Below are positions 42,035 through 51,828 of a stretch of 64,000 bases of DNA, one piece after another (within the stretch, counting starts at the first letter, position 1; each line of letters opens with the position of its first letter). The notes beneath the pieces are model-generated. The model was given only the letters and a program-made list of their open reading frames with translations, was not told the origin of the DNA and did no database searches. The stretch is taken from assembly GCA_016703335.1 (NCBI GenBank), contig JADJCG010000002.1, forward strand, positions 62,001 through 126,000, written 5' to 3'. The DNA is from Caulobacteraceae bacterium (lineage in GTDB: Bacteria > Pseudomonadota > Alphaproteobacteria > Caulobacterales > Aquidulcibacteraceae). The position numbers and the translations under genes are program-made.

Positions 42035-42832
42035 TTAGTTGTTGAGACCGCCTGGCAACCAGTTGAAGCGAATGCCAGCCATATAGTCTGGGCTCGCGTC
42101 GGAGAGTCCGCCGCTGGCCGTGAACGTCACTCGCATACGCTCGCTCATTCGGTAGGAGATGTACGCGCCAGCGTTGGCCGGATCGTCGTTGCCTTCGGTC
42201 GAGGCTTGGCGCCAATTGCCGAATGCGCCTACGCGCATGCGATTGCCGGCAGGGAGCCACGCGCCGACGCCCGCCTGCATGCCGTCTTCGCGTTCTGGCC
42301 CGCCGTCGCGCTGGCCGAGGAAGCGATAGCCCGCCGACACATAAATGCCGCCACCGTCGCCGGAGACGCCGACCTCAGACACCACGGCATAGTCGGTCGT
42401 TCCAACGCCCAGCCCGCGCTCTTCGTCGCCAGTAGGCAAACGCACCTGCGCCGAAACCTCGACATAGGCGTCCGTGCCGCCGATGCGGCGGAAGGCGCGT
42501 TCTACCGAGAGGCGCGTGTCGCCTAAGCCGCGTTCAGCGCCCTCGCGCACAACGACGCCTGAACCTTCGCCGGTCTCGCCGTCTTCGCTGACGTCAGCAG
42601 GGCCCGTGATGTCGAGATATGACGTTGAGGCGCGGAAGGTCCAATCATCGACCGTCAGTCGAACGCCAAACGGGACCGCGATAACCTCAGTGGTCTCTTC
42701 GCCACCGTACTCGCCGCTTGAATAATCTACCCCAGTTGAAAAGCTCAGACGGACTTCCGCCTGCGCCGTTCCGGCCATCGTCAAAAACGACGCCGCAACC
42801 AACAGGGCGAGTTTGGTCGCCCACGTTTTCAT
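42035..42832 (-). CDS. Outer-membrane beta-barrel protein (transporter/porin-like)
   Basis: 265 residues. A signal peptide (cleaved after TAQA, about residue 25) precedes alternating beta-strand text such as VRLSFSTGVDYSSGEYGG, WTFRASTSYLDITGP, DAYVEVSAQVRLPTGDE and AGAYISYRMSERMRVTFT. The terminal strand ends in MAGIRFNWLPGGLNN, not the strict Phe end but close to it. This resembles the short beta-barrels annotated as MetA-pathway/phenol transporters, though transport is unproven. The ATG at 42832 gives MKTWATKLALLVAASFL; an upstream in-frame ATG at 42850 is less likely. Confidence 0.72.
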   Translation of the reverse strand: MKTWATKLALLVAASFLTMAGTAQAEVRLSFSTGVDYSSGEYGGEETTEVIAVPFGVRLTVDDWTFRASTSYLDITGPADVSEDGETGEGSGVVVREGAERGLGDTRLSVERAFRRIGGTDAYVEVSAQVRLPTGDEERGLGVGTTDYAVVSEVGVSGDGGGIYVSAGYRFLGQRDGGPEREDGMQAGVGAWLPAGNRMRVGAFGNWRQASTEGNDDPANAGAYISYRMSERMRVTFTASGGLSDASPDYMAGIRFNWLPGGLNN

Positions 42833-43091
42833 TGGAAACTCCCCACACAATACCGCGCCTAGAGGAACACGCGCTTTGCTTGAGTTTCACGGCAATTCTC
42901 TAGCGGAGAGGCTGCGGTTCGCTGCTCACGTGTGTCGGGCTCAAAGCGGCGTTCGCGCGCCGGTGTGCGATGTCGTGCACGTTCCCGCCTGACGCGAACT
43001 TTCTTCGCATCATGCGAGGACGGCGCGTGTGCGAGATTGACAATGACGCCCCGACTGCGGCCAGCATGGTGTAGAAATAGGGGTGGGGCCT

Positions 43092-43730
43092 GTGAGACTT
43101 TTATTGTGCGCTTTGGTGCTGAGTTTGAGCGCGTGTGAAAAGAGCGACCTCGACAAGCACCGCGGCATCACCAATCGCATGCTGACCCAACGCGGCGCCC
43201 CAGACTTCGTCGATGCGAGCACGCCTGAGATCGCCGCCATCCGCCACACGCCGAGCGGCATGGTTTGTGTGCTACCGGCTGATGGCGCCTTCGAGTTCGA
43301 CGTTTTCCCGGCGGATTCCATGAATGCAGGCGCGCAATGCTCAAGCACCGTTGGAGATGTGGCGACGGCCTGGGTCGTGGTCAGTTTCAGCCAACCGACG
43401 ACGCTTGATGCGGCTTTCGCCAGCGCCAACACGCAATTGAGCAATGGCCTGCAAGCTCAACCGTGGGACGGTCGGCCAAGCGAAGCAGATCGCGCGTCGC
43501 CAGACGGCTTGCCGCACTACCGTATCCAACGAGTTCGCGCGCAGTTTGGCGAAGAGAGCCGTTACATGCGCTTGTCGATGGCGGAGATGGACGGTTGGTA
43601 CCTCCAACAAATCTCCTCCGCCCCAATCGCTCAAGCGCGCGAGGCCGAAACGCAGGCCGGCGCAGCCTGGCGCGCCGGACTGCGCGCCTTCGCCGAAGCA
43701 CGCCGCGATCCCGCGCCAGCGACGAACTAA
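43092..43730 (+). CDS. Lipoprotein, unknown function
   Basis: About 212 residues from a GTG at 43092 (an in-frame GTG at 43083 is possible). A lipoprotein signal (RLLLCALVLSLSACEKS) is followed by a domain with HTPSGMVCVLPADGAFEFDV and AGAQCSSTVGD (two Cys). The middle resembles periplasmic proteins with alpha/beta folds, but no family is recognised. It stands alone between divergent and parallel genes of unrelated function. Confidence 0.65.
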   Translation: MRLLLCALVLSLSACEKSDLDKHRGITNRMLTQRGAPDFVDASTPEIAAIRHTPSGMVCVLPADGAFEFDVFPADSMNAGAQCSSTVGDVATAWVVVSFSQPTTLDAAFASANTQLSNGLQAQPWDGRPSEADRASPDGLPHYRIQRVRAQFGEESRYMRLSMAEMDGWYLQQISSAPIAQAREAETQAGAAWRAGLRAFAEARRDPAPATN

Positions 43731-43849
43731 GTCGGCGTCACTCGAACAATTGGCCGCGACCTGGTGAGTGCCGCGCAAAAGCAATCCTCGTGCTCTCGAA
43801 GTTCTTCGTAATCCAGGCTATGCCGTCGCCGATAGCTTAGGAGAGCGCC

Positions 43850-45046
43850 ATGAGGCGGGTCGCCATCGTTGATCCCATTCGCACGCCGATCGGCAAGTTC
43901 GGCGGCGCGCTGTCGTCGATGCCGGCGGGAGAATTGGGCGCCGTCGTGCTGCGCGCGCTGGTTCAGCGCACGGGGATTGATCCGGCGCGTGTTGACGATG
44001 TCGTGTTCGCGCAAGGTTACGCTAACGGTGAAGCGCCGTGCGTCGGCCGTTGGTCGCTGCTGGCGGCGGATTTTCCGGTGAGCGTGCCCGGCGTGCAGCT
44101 CGATCGTCGCTGCGGCAGCGGTCTCCAAGCGGTGATCGACGCGGCGATGCGGGTGCAGACAGGCGCGGCTGACATCGTCATCGCGGGCGGTGTGGAAAGC
44201 ATGAGCAACGTCGAGCACTACTCGACTGAGCTGCGCAAGGGCACGCGCATGGGCGAGTCAGTTATGTACGACCGCTTATCGCGCGGGCGGGTGATGTCGC
44301 AGCCGATTTCGCGCTTTGGCGTGATCACCGGCATGATCGAAACGGCCGAGAACTTGGCGAAGGACTATAACATCACGCGCGAAGAGGCCGACGCCTACGC
44401 CGTGACGAGCCACCAGCGCGCAACCAAAGCGTGGGCGGAGAATAAATTCGCTGACGAGCTTGTGCCCGTTGCCGTGCCACAAAAGCGCGGCGATCCGCAG
44501 ATGTTTGTGAAGGACGAAGGCTTCCGGCCGGATGCCTCGATGGAAACGCTGGGTGCGCTGAAACCGATCGACAGGGGCGGCATCGTCACAGCCGGCAACG
44601 CCAGCCAACAGAACGACGCGGGCGCGGCGTGCTTAGTGGTTGCGGAAGATAAGCTGAAAGAGCTGAAGCTCGAACCGATGGCGTGGTTTCACAGCTGGGC
44701 CGCGGCAGGGTGCGAGCCATCGCGCATGGGGATCGGCCCCGTGCCGGCGGTCGAACGTCTGTTCAAGCGAACCGGGCTGACATGGAGTGACATCGATCTC
44801 GTCGAACTCAACGAAGCGTTCGCACCGCAGGTACTCGCGGTGTTGAAGGGCTGGAGTTGGGACGACCGTGACAAGCTCAATGTCAACGGCTCCGGCATCT
44901 CACTCGGCCATCCGATCGGTGCGACCGGCGGACGAATCTTGGCAAACCTGTTGCGCGAACTTCGCCGCCGCGACGGCCGTTATGGCTTGGAGACGATGTG
45001 CATCGGCGGCGGCCAGGGTATCGCCGCGGTGTTCGAGCGCGCTTAG
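43850..45046 (+). CDS. Acetyl-CoA C-acyltransferase (thiolase)
   Basis: 398 residues. The nucleophilic Cys is in GVQLDRRCGSGLQAVIDA (about residue 88); the second active-site set is NEAFAPQVLAV, GHPIGATGGRI and CIGGGQGIAAV. The enzyme makes or cleaves 3-ketoacyl-CoA in beta-oxidation or in acetoacetyl-CoA formation; degradation is the usual role for this type. It converges with a CaiB-family gene and overlaps its end, and a crotonase lies elsewhere in the window. Confidence 0.93.
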   Translation: MRRVAIVDPIRTPIGKFGGALSSMPAGELGAVVLRALVQRTGIDPARVDDVVFAQGYANGEAPCVGRWSLLAADFPVSVPGVQLDRRCGSGLQAVIDAAMRVQTGAADIVIAGGVESMSNVEHYSTELRKGTRMGESVMYDRLSRGRVMSQPISRFGVITGMIETAENLAKDYNITREEADAYAVTSHQRATKAWAENKFADELVPVAVPQKRGDPQMFVKDEGFRPDASMETLGALKPIDRGGIVTAGNASQQNDAGAACLVVAEDKLKELKLEPMAWFHSWAAAGCEPSRMGIGPVPAVERLFKRTGLTWSDIDLVELNEAFAPQVLAVLKGWSWDDRDKLNVNGSGISLGHPIGATGGRILANLLRELRRRDGRYGLETMCIGGGQGIAAVFERA

Positions 45047-46137
45047 GCGATTCCCCAACGCGCAAGCGCTTCGCGTCCGCCTTCGCCGGGCTTTGCCATT
45101 TCGTGTTGGATAGCGCCGGGCGTTCGTGAGAAGCGCGGCGCTGGCGCAGGTTGAGCCACGCCCGCGACGTTGACGTATGCGTTGCGCGCCATAGCGTGGG
45201 CATCGCTCTGACTCTCTTCCAGCGTCAGCACTGCGCTGATGCACGCATCGAGCGGCTCCAGCAGCGAAAGCCAATGCGCCGAAGTCTCTTTGACGAAACG
45301 TTGTTCGAGGATCGAAGACAATTCCGGCCAGAAGCTCGGGTCGCGTTGGTCAAAGCGGGCGAAGCTCTGCAACTCCATCGCTTCCAGAAATCGTGCGTAG
45401 AATTGCGGTTCGATCGCGCCGACGGCGATGTACCGGTCATCCGCGCACAGATAGCAGCGGTAGAAGGGCGCGGCGCCTGAGAGCAGATTGGCGTCCGCTT
45501 GACGCGACAACGATCCTGTGGCGAACGCGCCGATCGCCATGCCCGAAAGCGAAGCGGAGCCATCAATGATCGCGGCATCGACGATCTGTCCACGGCCGGA
45601 GTGCGTGCGTTCAAACAGGGCGCTGACGATCCCAAGTGCGAGATAGAGCGCCCCGCCACCGAAATCGCCCAGCAAGTTGAGCGGCGCGCGCGGTGGCGAT
45701 CGGCCGTCACCAATGAGATCGAGCACGCCCGACATCGCCAGATAATTGATGTCATGCCCCGCGGTCTTTGCGCGTGGTCCGGTCTGGCCGTACCCGGTCA
45801 TGCGCGCATAGATCAAACGGTCATTCGCCGCCATCAGACGCTCAGGTCCAAGCCCAAGTCGTTCCATGACGCCAGGCCGATTGCCTTCGATAAGGACATC
45901 AGCGGCACACGCCGCGCGGGACGCGAGATCGCAATCTTGCGCTTGTTTCAAATCAAGCAGCAGCGATGGCCGCCCACGCTGAAGCACCGCGTTAGGGCCG
46001 GTGCCGCCCACGCCCTGCGGCCGCTCAATGCGAATGACATCGGCGCCCATGTCGGAAAGCAACATGGTGCAGAACGGTCCCGGCCCGATCGACGCAAACT
46101 CAAGGACGCGAACGCCTGACAGCGGACCGTTCGTCAC
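45043..46137 (-). CDS. CaiB/BaiF family CoA transferase/alpha-methylacyl-CoA racemase-like
   Basis: 364 residues. Typical motifs are GVRVLEFASIGPGPFCTMLL, LSDMGADVIRIERP, ADVLIEGNRPGVMERLGLG and TGYGQTGPRA. The AGHDINYLAMSG and LNLLGDFGGGALYLALG segments carry the His and Asp residues used by alpha-methylacyl-CoA racemase, so racemisation of branched-chain acyl-CoA is more likely than CoA transfer. It converges with the thiolase, consistent with fatty acid handling. Confidence 0.85.
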   Translation of the reverse strand: MTNGPLSGVRVLEFASIGPGPFCTMLLSDMGADVIRIERPQGVGGTGPNAVLQRGRPSLLLDLKQAQDCDLASRAACAADVLIEGNRPGVMERLGLGPERLMAANDRLIYARMTGYGQTGPRAKTAGHDINYLAMSGVLDLIGDGRSPPRAPLNLLGDFGGGALYLALGIVSALFERTHSGRGQIVDAAIIDGSASLSGMAIGAFATGSLSRQADANLLSGAAPFYRCYLCADDRYIAVGAIEPQFYARFLEAMELQSFARFDQRDPSFWPELSSILEQRFVKETSAHWLSLLEPLDACISAVLTLEESQSDAHAMARNAYVNVAGVAQPAPAPRFSRTPGAIQHEMAKPGEGGREALARWGIA

Positions 46138-46170
46138 GCGCTTCTCCCGATGCGTCTCGTGTTCATAAAG

Positions 46171-46247
46171 TGGCGACCCCGGAGAGATTCGAACTCCCGA
46201 CCGTGTCCTTAGGACGGACCTGCTCTATCCAGCTGAGCTACGGGGCC
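46171..46247 (-). tRNA. tRNA-Arg (CCU anticodon)
   Basis: On the minus strand the 77-nt gene begins GGCCCCGTAGCTCAGCTGG and ends with an encoded CCA. The acceptor stem pairs fully (one G-U), the D and T stems fit (TTCGAAT loop), and the anticodon loop GTCCTAA gives CCU. It decodes AGG. No intron is visible. Confidence 0.92.
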
Positions 46248-46374
46248 AACCGAGCCTTGAGCTAGGGAAATCGGGCGCCCGCTGCAACCTGTTTGCGGTC
46301 CGCGAGGCTGGACACCCAGCTAGCCCCCGGCCCATTGTGCGCCGGGGCGCAAGGCAGACGGGGAGACGCCGTTC

Positions 46375-48201
46375 ATGGCGCAGAAATACGCCAATCTCTG
46401 GTCGCGCGCGGCGGCCAGCTTAACTGCGCTTTCGCACACGCAAGCCGGCGTTGTCAGATGGGGCGTGCTGATCTTGCTTACGATCGTCTGGTTTGGAGGC
46501 GGCTTCTGGCTTTGGCGCGAATTGCCGTTCTCGGAAGCGCTCTATCGTACCTTCAGCGCGGTCAGCATGTGGGACGAGTATTTCAACGCGCATGAGCCGA
46601 TGCGTGAAGTTGTGCGCTACGCCGCGCTCGCGACGCCGGTCGTTGGTTTGGTGTTCGCGTTCTCGGGCCAGCTCGGGCGCTCGCTCGCACGCATGTTCAA
46701 TTTGGGCGCCAGGCATCACGTCGTTATCGCCGGCGACAGCGCTGCCGCACTTTCGCTCGCGCAGGATTGCCGCAAGCGCAAGGATTCCGTGATCCTCATT
46801 GCCGATGGCTTGGCAGAAGAGACAGCGCTGGGCCTGCGTCGCAAGGGCGTCATCGTGTTTGAAGGCGACGCGACGCAGCTGGAAACATTGCGCACCGCAC
46901 GGGCGCATCACGCTGCGCACGTCGTTGCGTATGAGCCAGACGATACCGCCAACCTTCAGGTTGAAGCCGCCGTGCGGCGCTTGGTCGGCGATTCAAAGCG
47001 CAAGCCCCCGATAGGCGTTCACGTTTCCACGCGATCGGCAATGCTGCTGAAGGAAGCGCGCGAGATGCGCTCCTCGCAGATGCGCAAGAAGAAGGCGGGC
47101 CCGCCGCCGATCGATCCGAAACCATTCTCGCTTGATGAAATGGCAGCGCGCGCCTTGGTGCAGAAGGAGAGCCAGACATTGCTCGCTCTGGCGCAGCAGC
47201 TTGGTCAGGAGCGGCTTCACATTGTGTTCTTTGGTTTCGACGCCGCCGCGGAAGCTGTTGCCGAGCGCGTGCTGATGAGCTTGTGGTCGGCGCACTTTGA
47301 ACCGCCGCGCCTCACGGTGCTGACGCCCGATACGGCTGCAGAGCCGGGCTTCAAAGCGCGTCACCGCGAAGCTTTCGCCAATCCGGAGGCGTGGATCGCG
47401 GACATTGCGTTCCTGCCGTTCGATTGGAATCTCGCGTCGGTGGGCGATGAACTGCTCGCGATGGTCGAAGACGCGCGTGGCAAGCCGACGGCCATTGTCG
47501 TTTCAACCGGTTCGGACCCGGGCAATATCCATCTCTCGATTGCGCTGAAGCGGCTCTGCAATAGTGGCGAGCGCTGGCCTGTGCCGATCTATATGCGCGA
47601 GACCAGTCAGTCAGAATTTTCGCAGCAATACGCCAAGGGCGATGAGACGCCGGAGCTCGATGCGTATTTGCTGGCGTTCGGCGCGCATCAAGTGAATTCT
47701 ACTCGCACGCGCGTTATAGATGGCGCGCTCGATCAGGGCGCCGCGATCGCACACGCGCACTACAATAAAGGTCTCGGCAAAAAAGACGCGATGAGTATGC
47801 GCGAACTTCAATCCGCAATGAGGGATTGGAGCGATGTGCTGGAGACCTATCGCGCCGCTAACCGCGCGGTTGCAGATGCGGCGATGGTGAAGGTCTGGGA
47901 TGCCGGCTTTCGCCCCGCCGTGAAAGGCGAGAAAGGCGAAACGGCGATCGCCGTGCCCGCCGACCTGTTGGAGAAAATGGCGCGCACCGAGCATGATCGC
48001 TGGATGGCCGAGCGCCTCATGTCGGGTTGGCGGCCAACGGACGATGGCGAAGCGCGCAACAACGACCTTATGGCGCACGACAAGATCATTGGTTGGGATC
48101 AACTCAATGAAGCCGATCGCGACAACGATGTCGTGCAGGTGCGCGCGTCGATGGATGTCGCGCGACTAATGCACAAAGAAGGCTTCGTGTCGCGCGGCTA
48201 G
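46375..48201 (+). CDS. Two-TM protein with TrkA-N (RCK) and RyR domains
   Basis: 608 residues. Two hydrophobic segments at about residues 27-48 and 80-100 enclose a loop (EALYRTFSAVSMWDEYF) in the position of a K+-channel pore but without TVGYG. A Rossmann-type TrkA-N domain follows (HHVVIAGDSAAALSLAQDC, then GVIVFEGDATQLETL, about 114-190), with a second Rossmann-like half (RLHIVFFGFDAAAEAVAE). The C-terminus (about 525-600) is a RyR domain: KMARTEHDRWMAERLMSGW and HDKIIGWDQLNEADRDNDV. This is a membrane-bound ligand sensor. Channel function is a guess. It is a single gene downstream of tRNA-Arg on the other strand. Confidence 0.8.
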   Translation: MAQKYANLWSRAAASLTALSHTQAGVVRWGVLILLTIVWFGGGFWLWRELPFSEALYRTFSAVSMWDEYFNAHEPMREVVRYAALATPVVGLVFAFSGQLGRSLARMFNLGARHHVVIAGDSAAALSLAQDCRKRKDSVILIADGLAEETALGLRRKGVIVFEGDATQLETLRTARAHHAAHVVAYEPDDTANLQVEAAVRRLVGDSKRKPPIGVHVSTRSAMLLKEAREMRSSQMRKKKAGPPPIDPKPFSLDEMAARALVQKESQTLLALAQQLGQERLHIVFFGFDAAAEAVAERVLMSLWSAHFEPPRLTVLTPDTAAEPGFKARHREAFANPEAWIADIAFLPFDWNLASVGDELLAMVEDARGKPTAIVVSTGSDPGNIHLSIALKRLCNSGERWPVPIYMRETSQSEFSQQYAKGDETPELDAYLLAFGAHQVNSTRTRVIDGALDQGAAIAHAHYNKGLGKKDAMSMRELQSAMRDWSDVLETYRAANRAVADAAMVKVWDAGFRPAVKGEKGETAIAVPADLLEKMARTEHDRWMAERLMSGWRPTDDGEARNNDLMAHDKIIGWDQLNEADRDNDVVQVRASMDVARLMHKEGFVSRG

Positions 48202-50238
48202 TCGCCGATGCGTGCGCCGTCTTCACGCGTGATCATGATGACGGCTGAGCGTGGCCAGGCATTGCCGCCGTCTGGGAAGCTCGACGCTGGTGCTGTGCCT
48301 TGCCAACGCAGCGTCGCGAACTCGACGCCTTCGACATTGTTCGCGCCGGGATGCTGAATTGAGCAGAAGAACGTGCGTTCGTCCGGCGCCATCATTGGCC
48401 CGCACAGTTCTGCGCCGACGGGTCCCACCAAGAAGCGCTTGATTGGCCGCGGCCGCTCCGCAGCAACGGGCGTCATCAGGATGCAGTCGTTGCAATCCTC
48501 GAAGACGGCATCGCTGCCGTCGGTAGCGATCCAGACGCGGTGTGTTGAGTCGATGAACATGTTGTCCGGGCAGGCGAAGCGATCACCGCTGGTCGTCGGC
48601 TCGCCATCAACGGCGGTGGAGACGAAGGCAGGCGCACCGCCGCCGCGTGTGCGCACCGTGGCGCTCTCGGCGTTCGGATCTCCGCCCATGACGAAGATGT
48701 CCCAAGTGAACGTGGTCGCCGCGCTATCACCGCCGGCTTCATCGATGCGCACGATATGGCCGGTGAGGTTGCTCTGGGCGCGATTGGGATGTTCTGGATC
48801 TTCGCGGCGCGGGTTGGCTGGATGCGCAAAGCCGCGCTCGCTATTGTAGGTGCAAGCGATCAACACCGGGCCGAGGCCGCGCCAGTTTTCATCGCAAACC
48901 GCCTCGACGTCTTCCGGGCGATCCATGGGCGTTGCGCCCAAGAGCGCGCCGCGTCGCGCACACGCACGAGAAGATCGGCTTCGTCACGGAAGCGAATAGG
49001 TGACTCTTCGGCTGCCGCCGCGGCGTTTGCTGCATCAAGCGTGATGGGAATCCAGCGGCCGCCGGTTTCGTTGAATTGTGCGCAATAGAGTTGGCCGTGA
49101 TCGAGGAGGTCGGCATTCGCCGCGCGGTTGCTGGGATCGAAGCGATCGCGCGTGATGAATTTGTACACGTGCTCGTCACGCTGATCATCGCCCATATAGA
49201 CTACCACGCGCCCATCCTGCGCGATCGCGGTCGTGGCGCATTCATTCTTCTTGCGGCCCAGCGCGGTGCGTTTTTTCGGCGTTGAGGTCGGATCGTAAGG
49301 GTCGATCTCGACAACCCAACCGTAGAGCGAAGGCCCGTGCGGATTGTCCTGCATGCGGAACTGACGCGGCGTCTTGTCGGGAAACCCCGGTCCGGGATAA
49401 CCGAACGAACTGGCGTCGATCGCAAGCGCTGGCTCGTTGAATTGAGCAGCTACGGGCAGAGATCCGACGAAGAGGCCATCGAAATTCTCTTCGGCCGTAA
49501 GATATGTGCCCCAGGGCGTGAGACCGCCAGCGCAATTGGCGCCCGTGCCACAACGCACTGCGTTGGCCGGCGCCGCGCGCGCGCTGGCTCGGCCGCGTTT
49601 ACCACCGCGATTGCTTCTATGATCCACGGGTGCTGAGCGGCGGGGCCAGTAAACACGACTGGCGAGAATGGCGTGATGCGGCGATTGCGGCCGTTGCCGT
49701 CATTGCTCTTTACGACGCGCCATCCGCTGCGCTCGCGCGCGATCTCAACCACGCTGACGCCGATCGAAGCGTAAATGGCTTCAATCTGTTCGGCCGACAC
49801 ATCGCGCGGTGTACGCAATTGTGGGAACACTAGCTCCAACGACGCATATTCATTGTTCGCGCAGAGGATCAGGCGATCCTGTGTCTTCGGCGGTGGAAAC
49901 GCGTACTCGGCCGCAAATAGAGCGAGCATGTCGTTGTTCTGGCCGAAGCGGCGCTCTTGATCGGCGCGTGTGAGCGCATCGAGATTGGGCGCCTCCGGCA
50001 TTCCTTCAAACAGCGCATCGCCCCACGCGATCAGCTTGCGCCATGAATAGCCGTTAGGCAGCGAGACCGTGTCTGCGTTCGTTGCCGAAACCGATGCGAA
50101 GCCTGGCCCAGCGGAAGCGGTGCCGTTTGTGCTTTGTGCCGGCGTCGCGCACGCGGCGAGATCCAGCAGAGGAATACCCACAAGCCCAACAAGAAGCGCG
50201 CGCCGCGAGGCGATGAGTTCGTTGATATGTTTGGCCAT
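48198..50238 (-). pseudogene. phoX: PhoX-family (DUF839) alkaline phosphatase, two frameshifts
   Basis: Three frames together encode one PhoX-like protein of about 680 residues. Part 1 (from ATG 50238) has a twin-arginine-like signal with lipobox (SRRALLVG and DLAACATP), VSLPNGYSWRKLIAWGDALF, and LCANNEYASLEL. Part 2 has GANCAGGLTPWGTYLTAEEN and EPALAIDASSFGYPGPGF. Part 3 has the LLGATPMDRPEDVEAV region and FACPDNMFIDSTHRVWIATDG. Breaks lie in a GC-dinucleotide run near 49573-49585 and at a CC near 48944-48950 (one C missing). PhoX enzymes are calcium/iron phosphatases used in phosphate scavenging. Sequencing error is likely. Confidence 0.85.
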
Positions 50239-50289
50239 GCCGGCGCCCCGCTGAGTTCGCGGCACGCCTAGGCCGAGTGTGCGACAGTG

Positions 50290-51711
50290 CTATGAAGGCC
50301 CGAACGCGTCGCGCATGAGTGCGACATCGCGAAGCTTCGCCTCAAACAGTGACCAGTCGTCGCGTTCGGCAATCGGCGCCCACAAGCCTTCAACTTCGTC
50401 GATCAGCATCGTCACCGGCGCCGCTCGTTGAAAATAGGGGTGGCGCAGAAATGCGGCGCCGTTGCTTCCAGTTCGCGTCTCCATCGCGGCGCGGATCGGG
50501 GTGAACGCAGCGTCAGCATAGAGTTGAGCTTGCGGGCTCGCCGCGGCGCGCTCAGCGCTCGCGGCGCCGCAATACCAATCGAAGAAGAATTGGTCCCAAC
50601 CCGCGCGCGTTTCGGTGAGCCAGCCGAACAGATCGGACAAAAACGCCATGTCCGCATCAAGCGCGCCCTCAACCAAATTGAGCCGCCCAAAGACGCCATC
50701 ACGCAATCCCATCTGATAGCCATGAGCAAAACGCTTCAGCTGTGTCTCAAGCAGCGCCGGCGGACACACCAAGCTCAGCGCGCCGCCTAGTTGTGCGAGC
50801 GCCCAGGACACAGCCTCGGGTTGCCGGCCGAACGCGTAAAGTCCGGTCTCGTCAAAATATGCAGCCGTGAATACCGGATCGCTGACCGGCACGAAGCGCC
50901 ACGGCCCGTAGTCGAAGCTCTCGCCGCAGATATTGAGATTGTCGGTGTTCAGAACGCCGTGGACGAAGCCAGCCGCCATCCAGCCACCCGCCAGCCGCGC
51001 ATTGGCCTCAACCGCTTCGCCGAACAACGCCGCCACGCGCGCCTCGCCGCTGAGGTTCAGATGCTGCGGATAATAGGCGGCGCAGCAATGCTCGACCAAA
51101 ACCTGGATCAGGTCCGGCCGCTCCAAGAATGCCAGGCGCTGAAATGACCCAAAGCGAATGTGGCTATGACCGAGCCGCACCAGCACAGACGAGCGCGTCG
51201 GCGAAGGCTCATCGCCGCGCGTCAGCGCCTCGCCCGTTTCAAACAGCGAGAACGGCTTTGACGTATAGACACCAAGCGCCTCCAGCATTTCCGCTGCAAG
51301 CACCTCGCGCACGCCGCCCTTCAGCGTCAGCCGTCCATCGCCAAAGCGCGAGTAGGGCGTTTGCCCGGAACCCTTCGTGGCCAGATCGAGCAGACGATCG
51401 TCACCATCGCGTAATTGCGCGAACAGAAAGCCGCGCCCGTCGCCGATGTCCGGATTGTAAGTTCTGAACTGATGGCCGTGATAGCGCATCGCCAACGGTG
51501 CGCTCATGTTGTCCGGCAGCGGTTCAAAGCGCGCGAAATGCGCTTCCCATTCGGAGGCGCTGAGCTCGCCGAGGCCGACACGCTCGGCCCATCGTTGGTT
51601 CCGCCAGCGCAACACGTGCTGTGGAAATCGCGCGGGCGCCACCGGATCGGCAAATTCCGGCCCGAGTTTCGCGAAGAGAGGATCAGGCCGGTAGCGCGCC
51701 GAAACAGGCAT
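50290..51711 (-). CDS. selO: SelO/YdiU family protein adenylyltransferase
   Basis: About 473 residues. The pseudokinase-type fold has YHGHQFRTYNPDIGDGRG, the phosphate-binding stretch ATKGSGQTPYSRFGDGRLTL, GVREVLAAEMLEALG, TRSSVLVRLGHSHIRFGSFQ, and AAGFVHGVLNTDNLNICGE with the metal-binding FDYGPWRFVP. SelO adds AMP to protein side chains and is linked to redox stress. The ATG at 51711 is used rather than the one at 51720. Confidence 0.93.
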   Translation of the reverse strand: MPVSARYRPDPLFAKLGPEFADPVAPARFPQHVLRWRNQRWAERVGLGELSASEWEAHFARFEPLPDNMSAPLAMRYHGHQFRTYNPDIGDGRGFLFAQLRDGDDRLLDLATKGSGQTPYSRFGDGRLTLKGGVREVLAAEMLEALGVYTSKPFSLFETGEALTRGDEPSPTRSSVLVRLGHSHIRFGSFQRLAFLERPDLIQVLVEHCCAAYYPQHLNLSGEARVAALFGEAVEANARLAGGWMAAGFVHGVLNTDNLNICGESFDYGPWRFVPVSDPVFTAAYFDETGLYAFGRQPEAVSWALAQLGGALSLVCPPALLETQLKRFAHGYQMGLRDGVFGRLNLVEGALDADMAFLSDLFGWLTETRAGWDQFFFDWYCGAASAERAAASPQAQLYADAAFTPIRAAMETRTGSNGAAFLRHPYFQRAAPVTMLIDEVEGLWAPIAERDDWSLFEAKLRDVALMRDAFGPS

Positions 51712-51828
51712 GCAGTGCATCTAGGCGCGGGCCGCTGATAAGTCATGCCCGTATTCGCGCGTTGGGCCGTGACGCGCGTGGTGGTTTGTGGCACAAAAAC
51801 GCGGGGGCGACGGAAGGTCGTGACAGTG

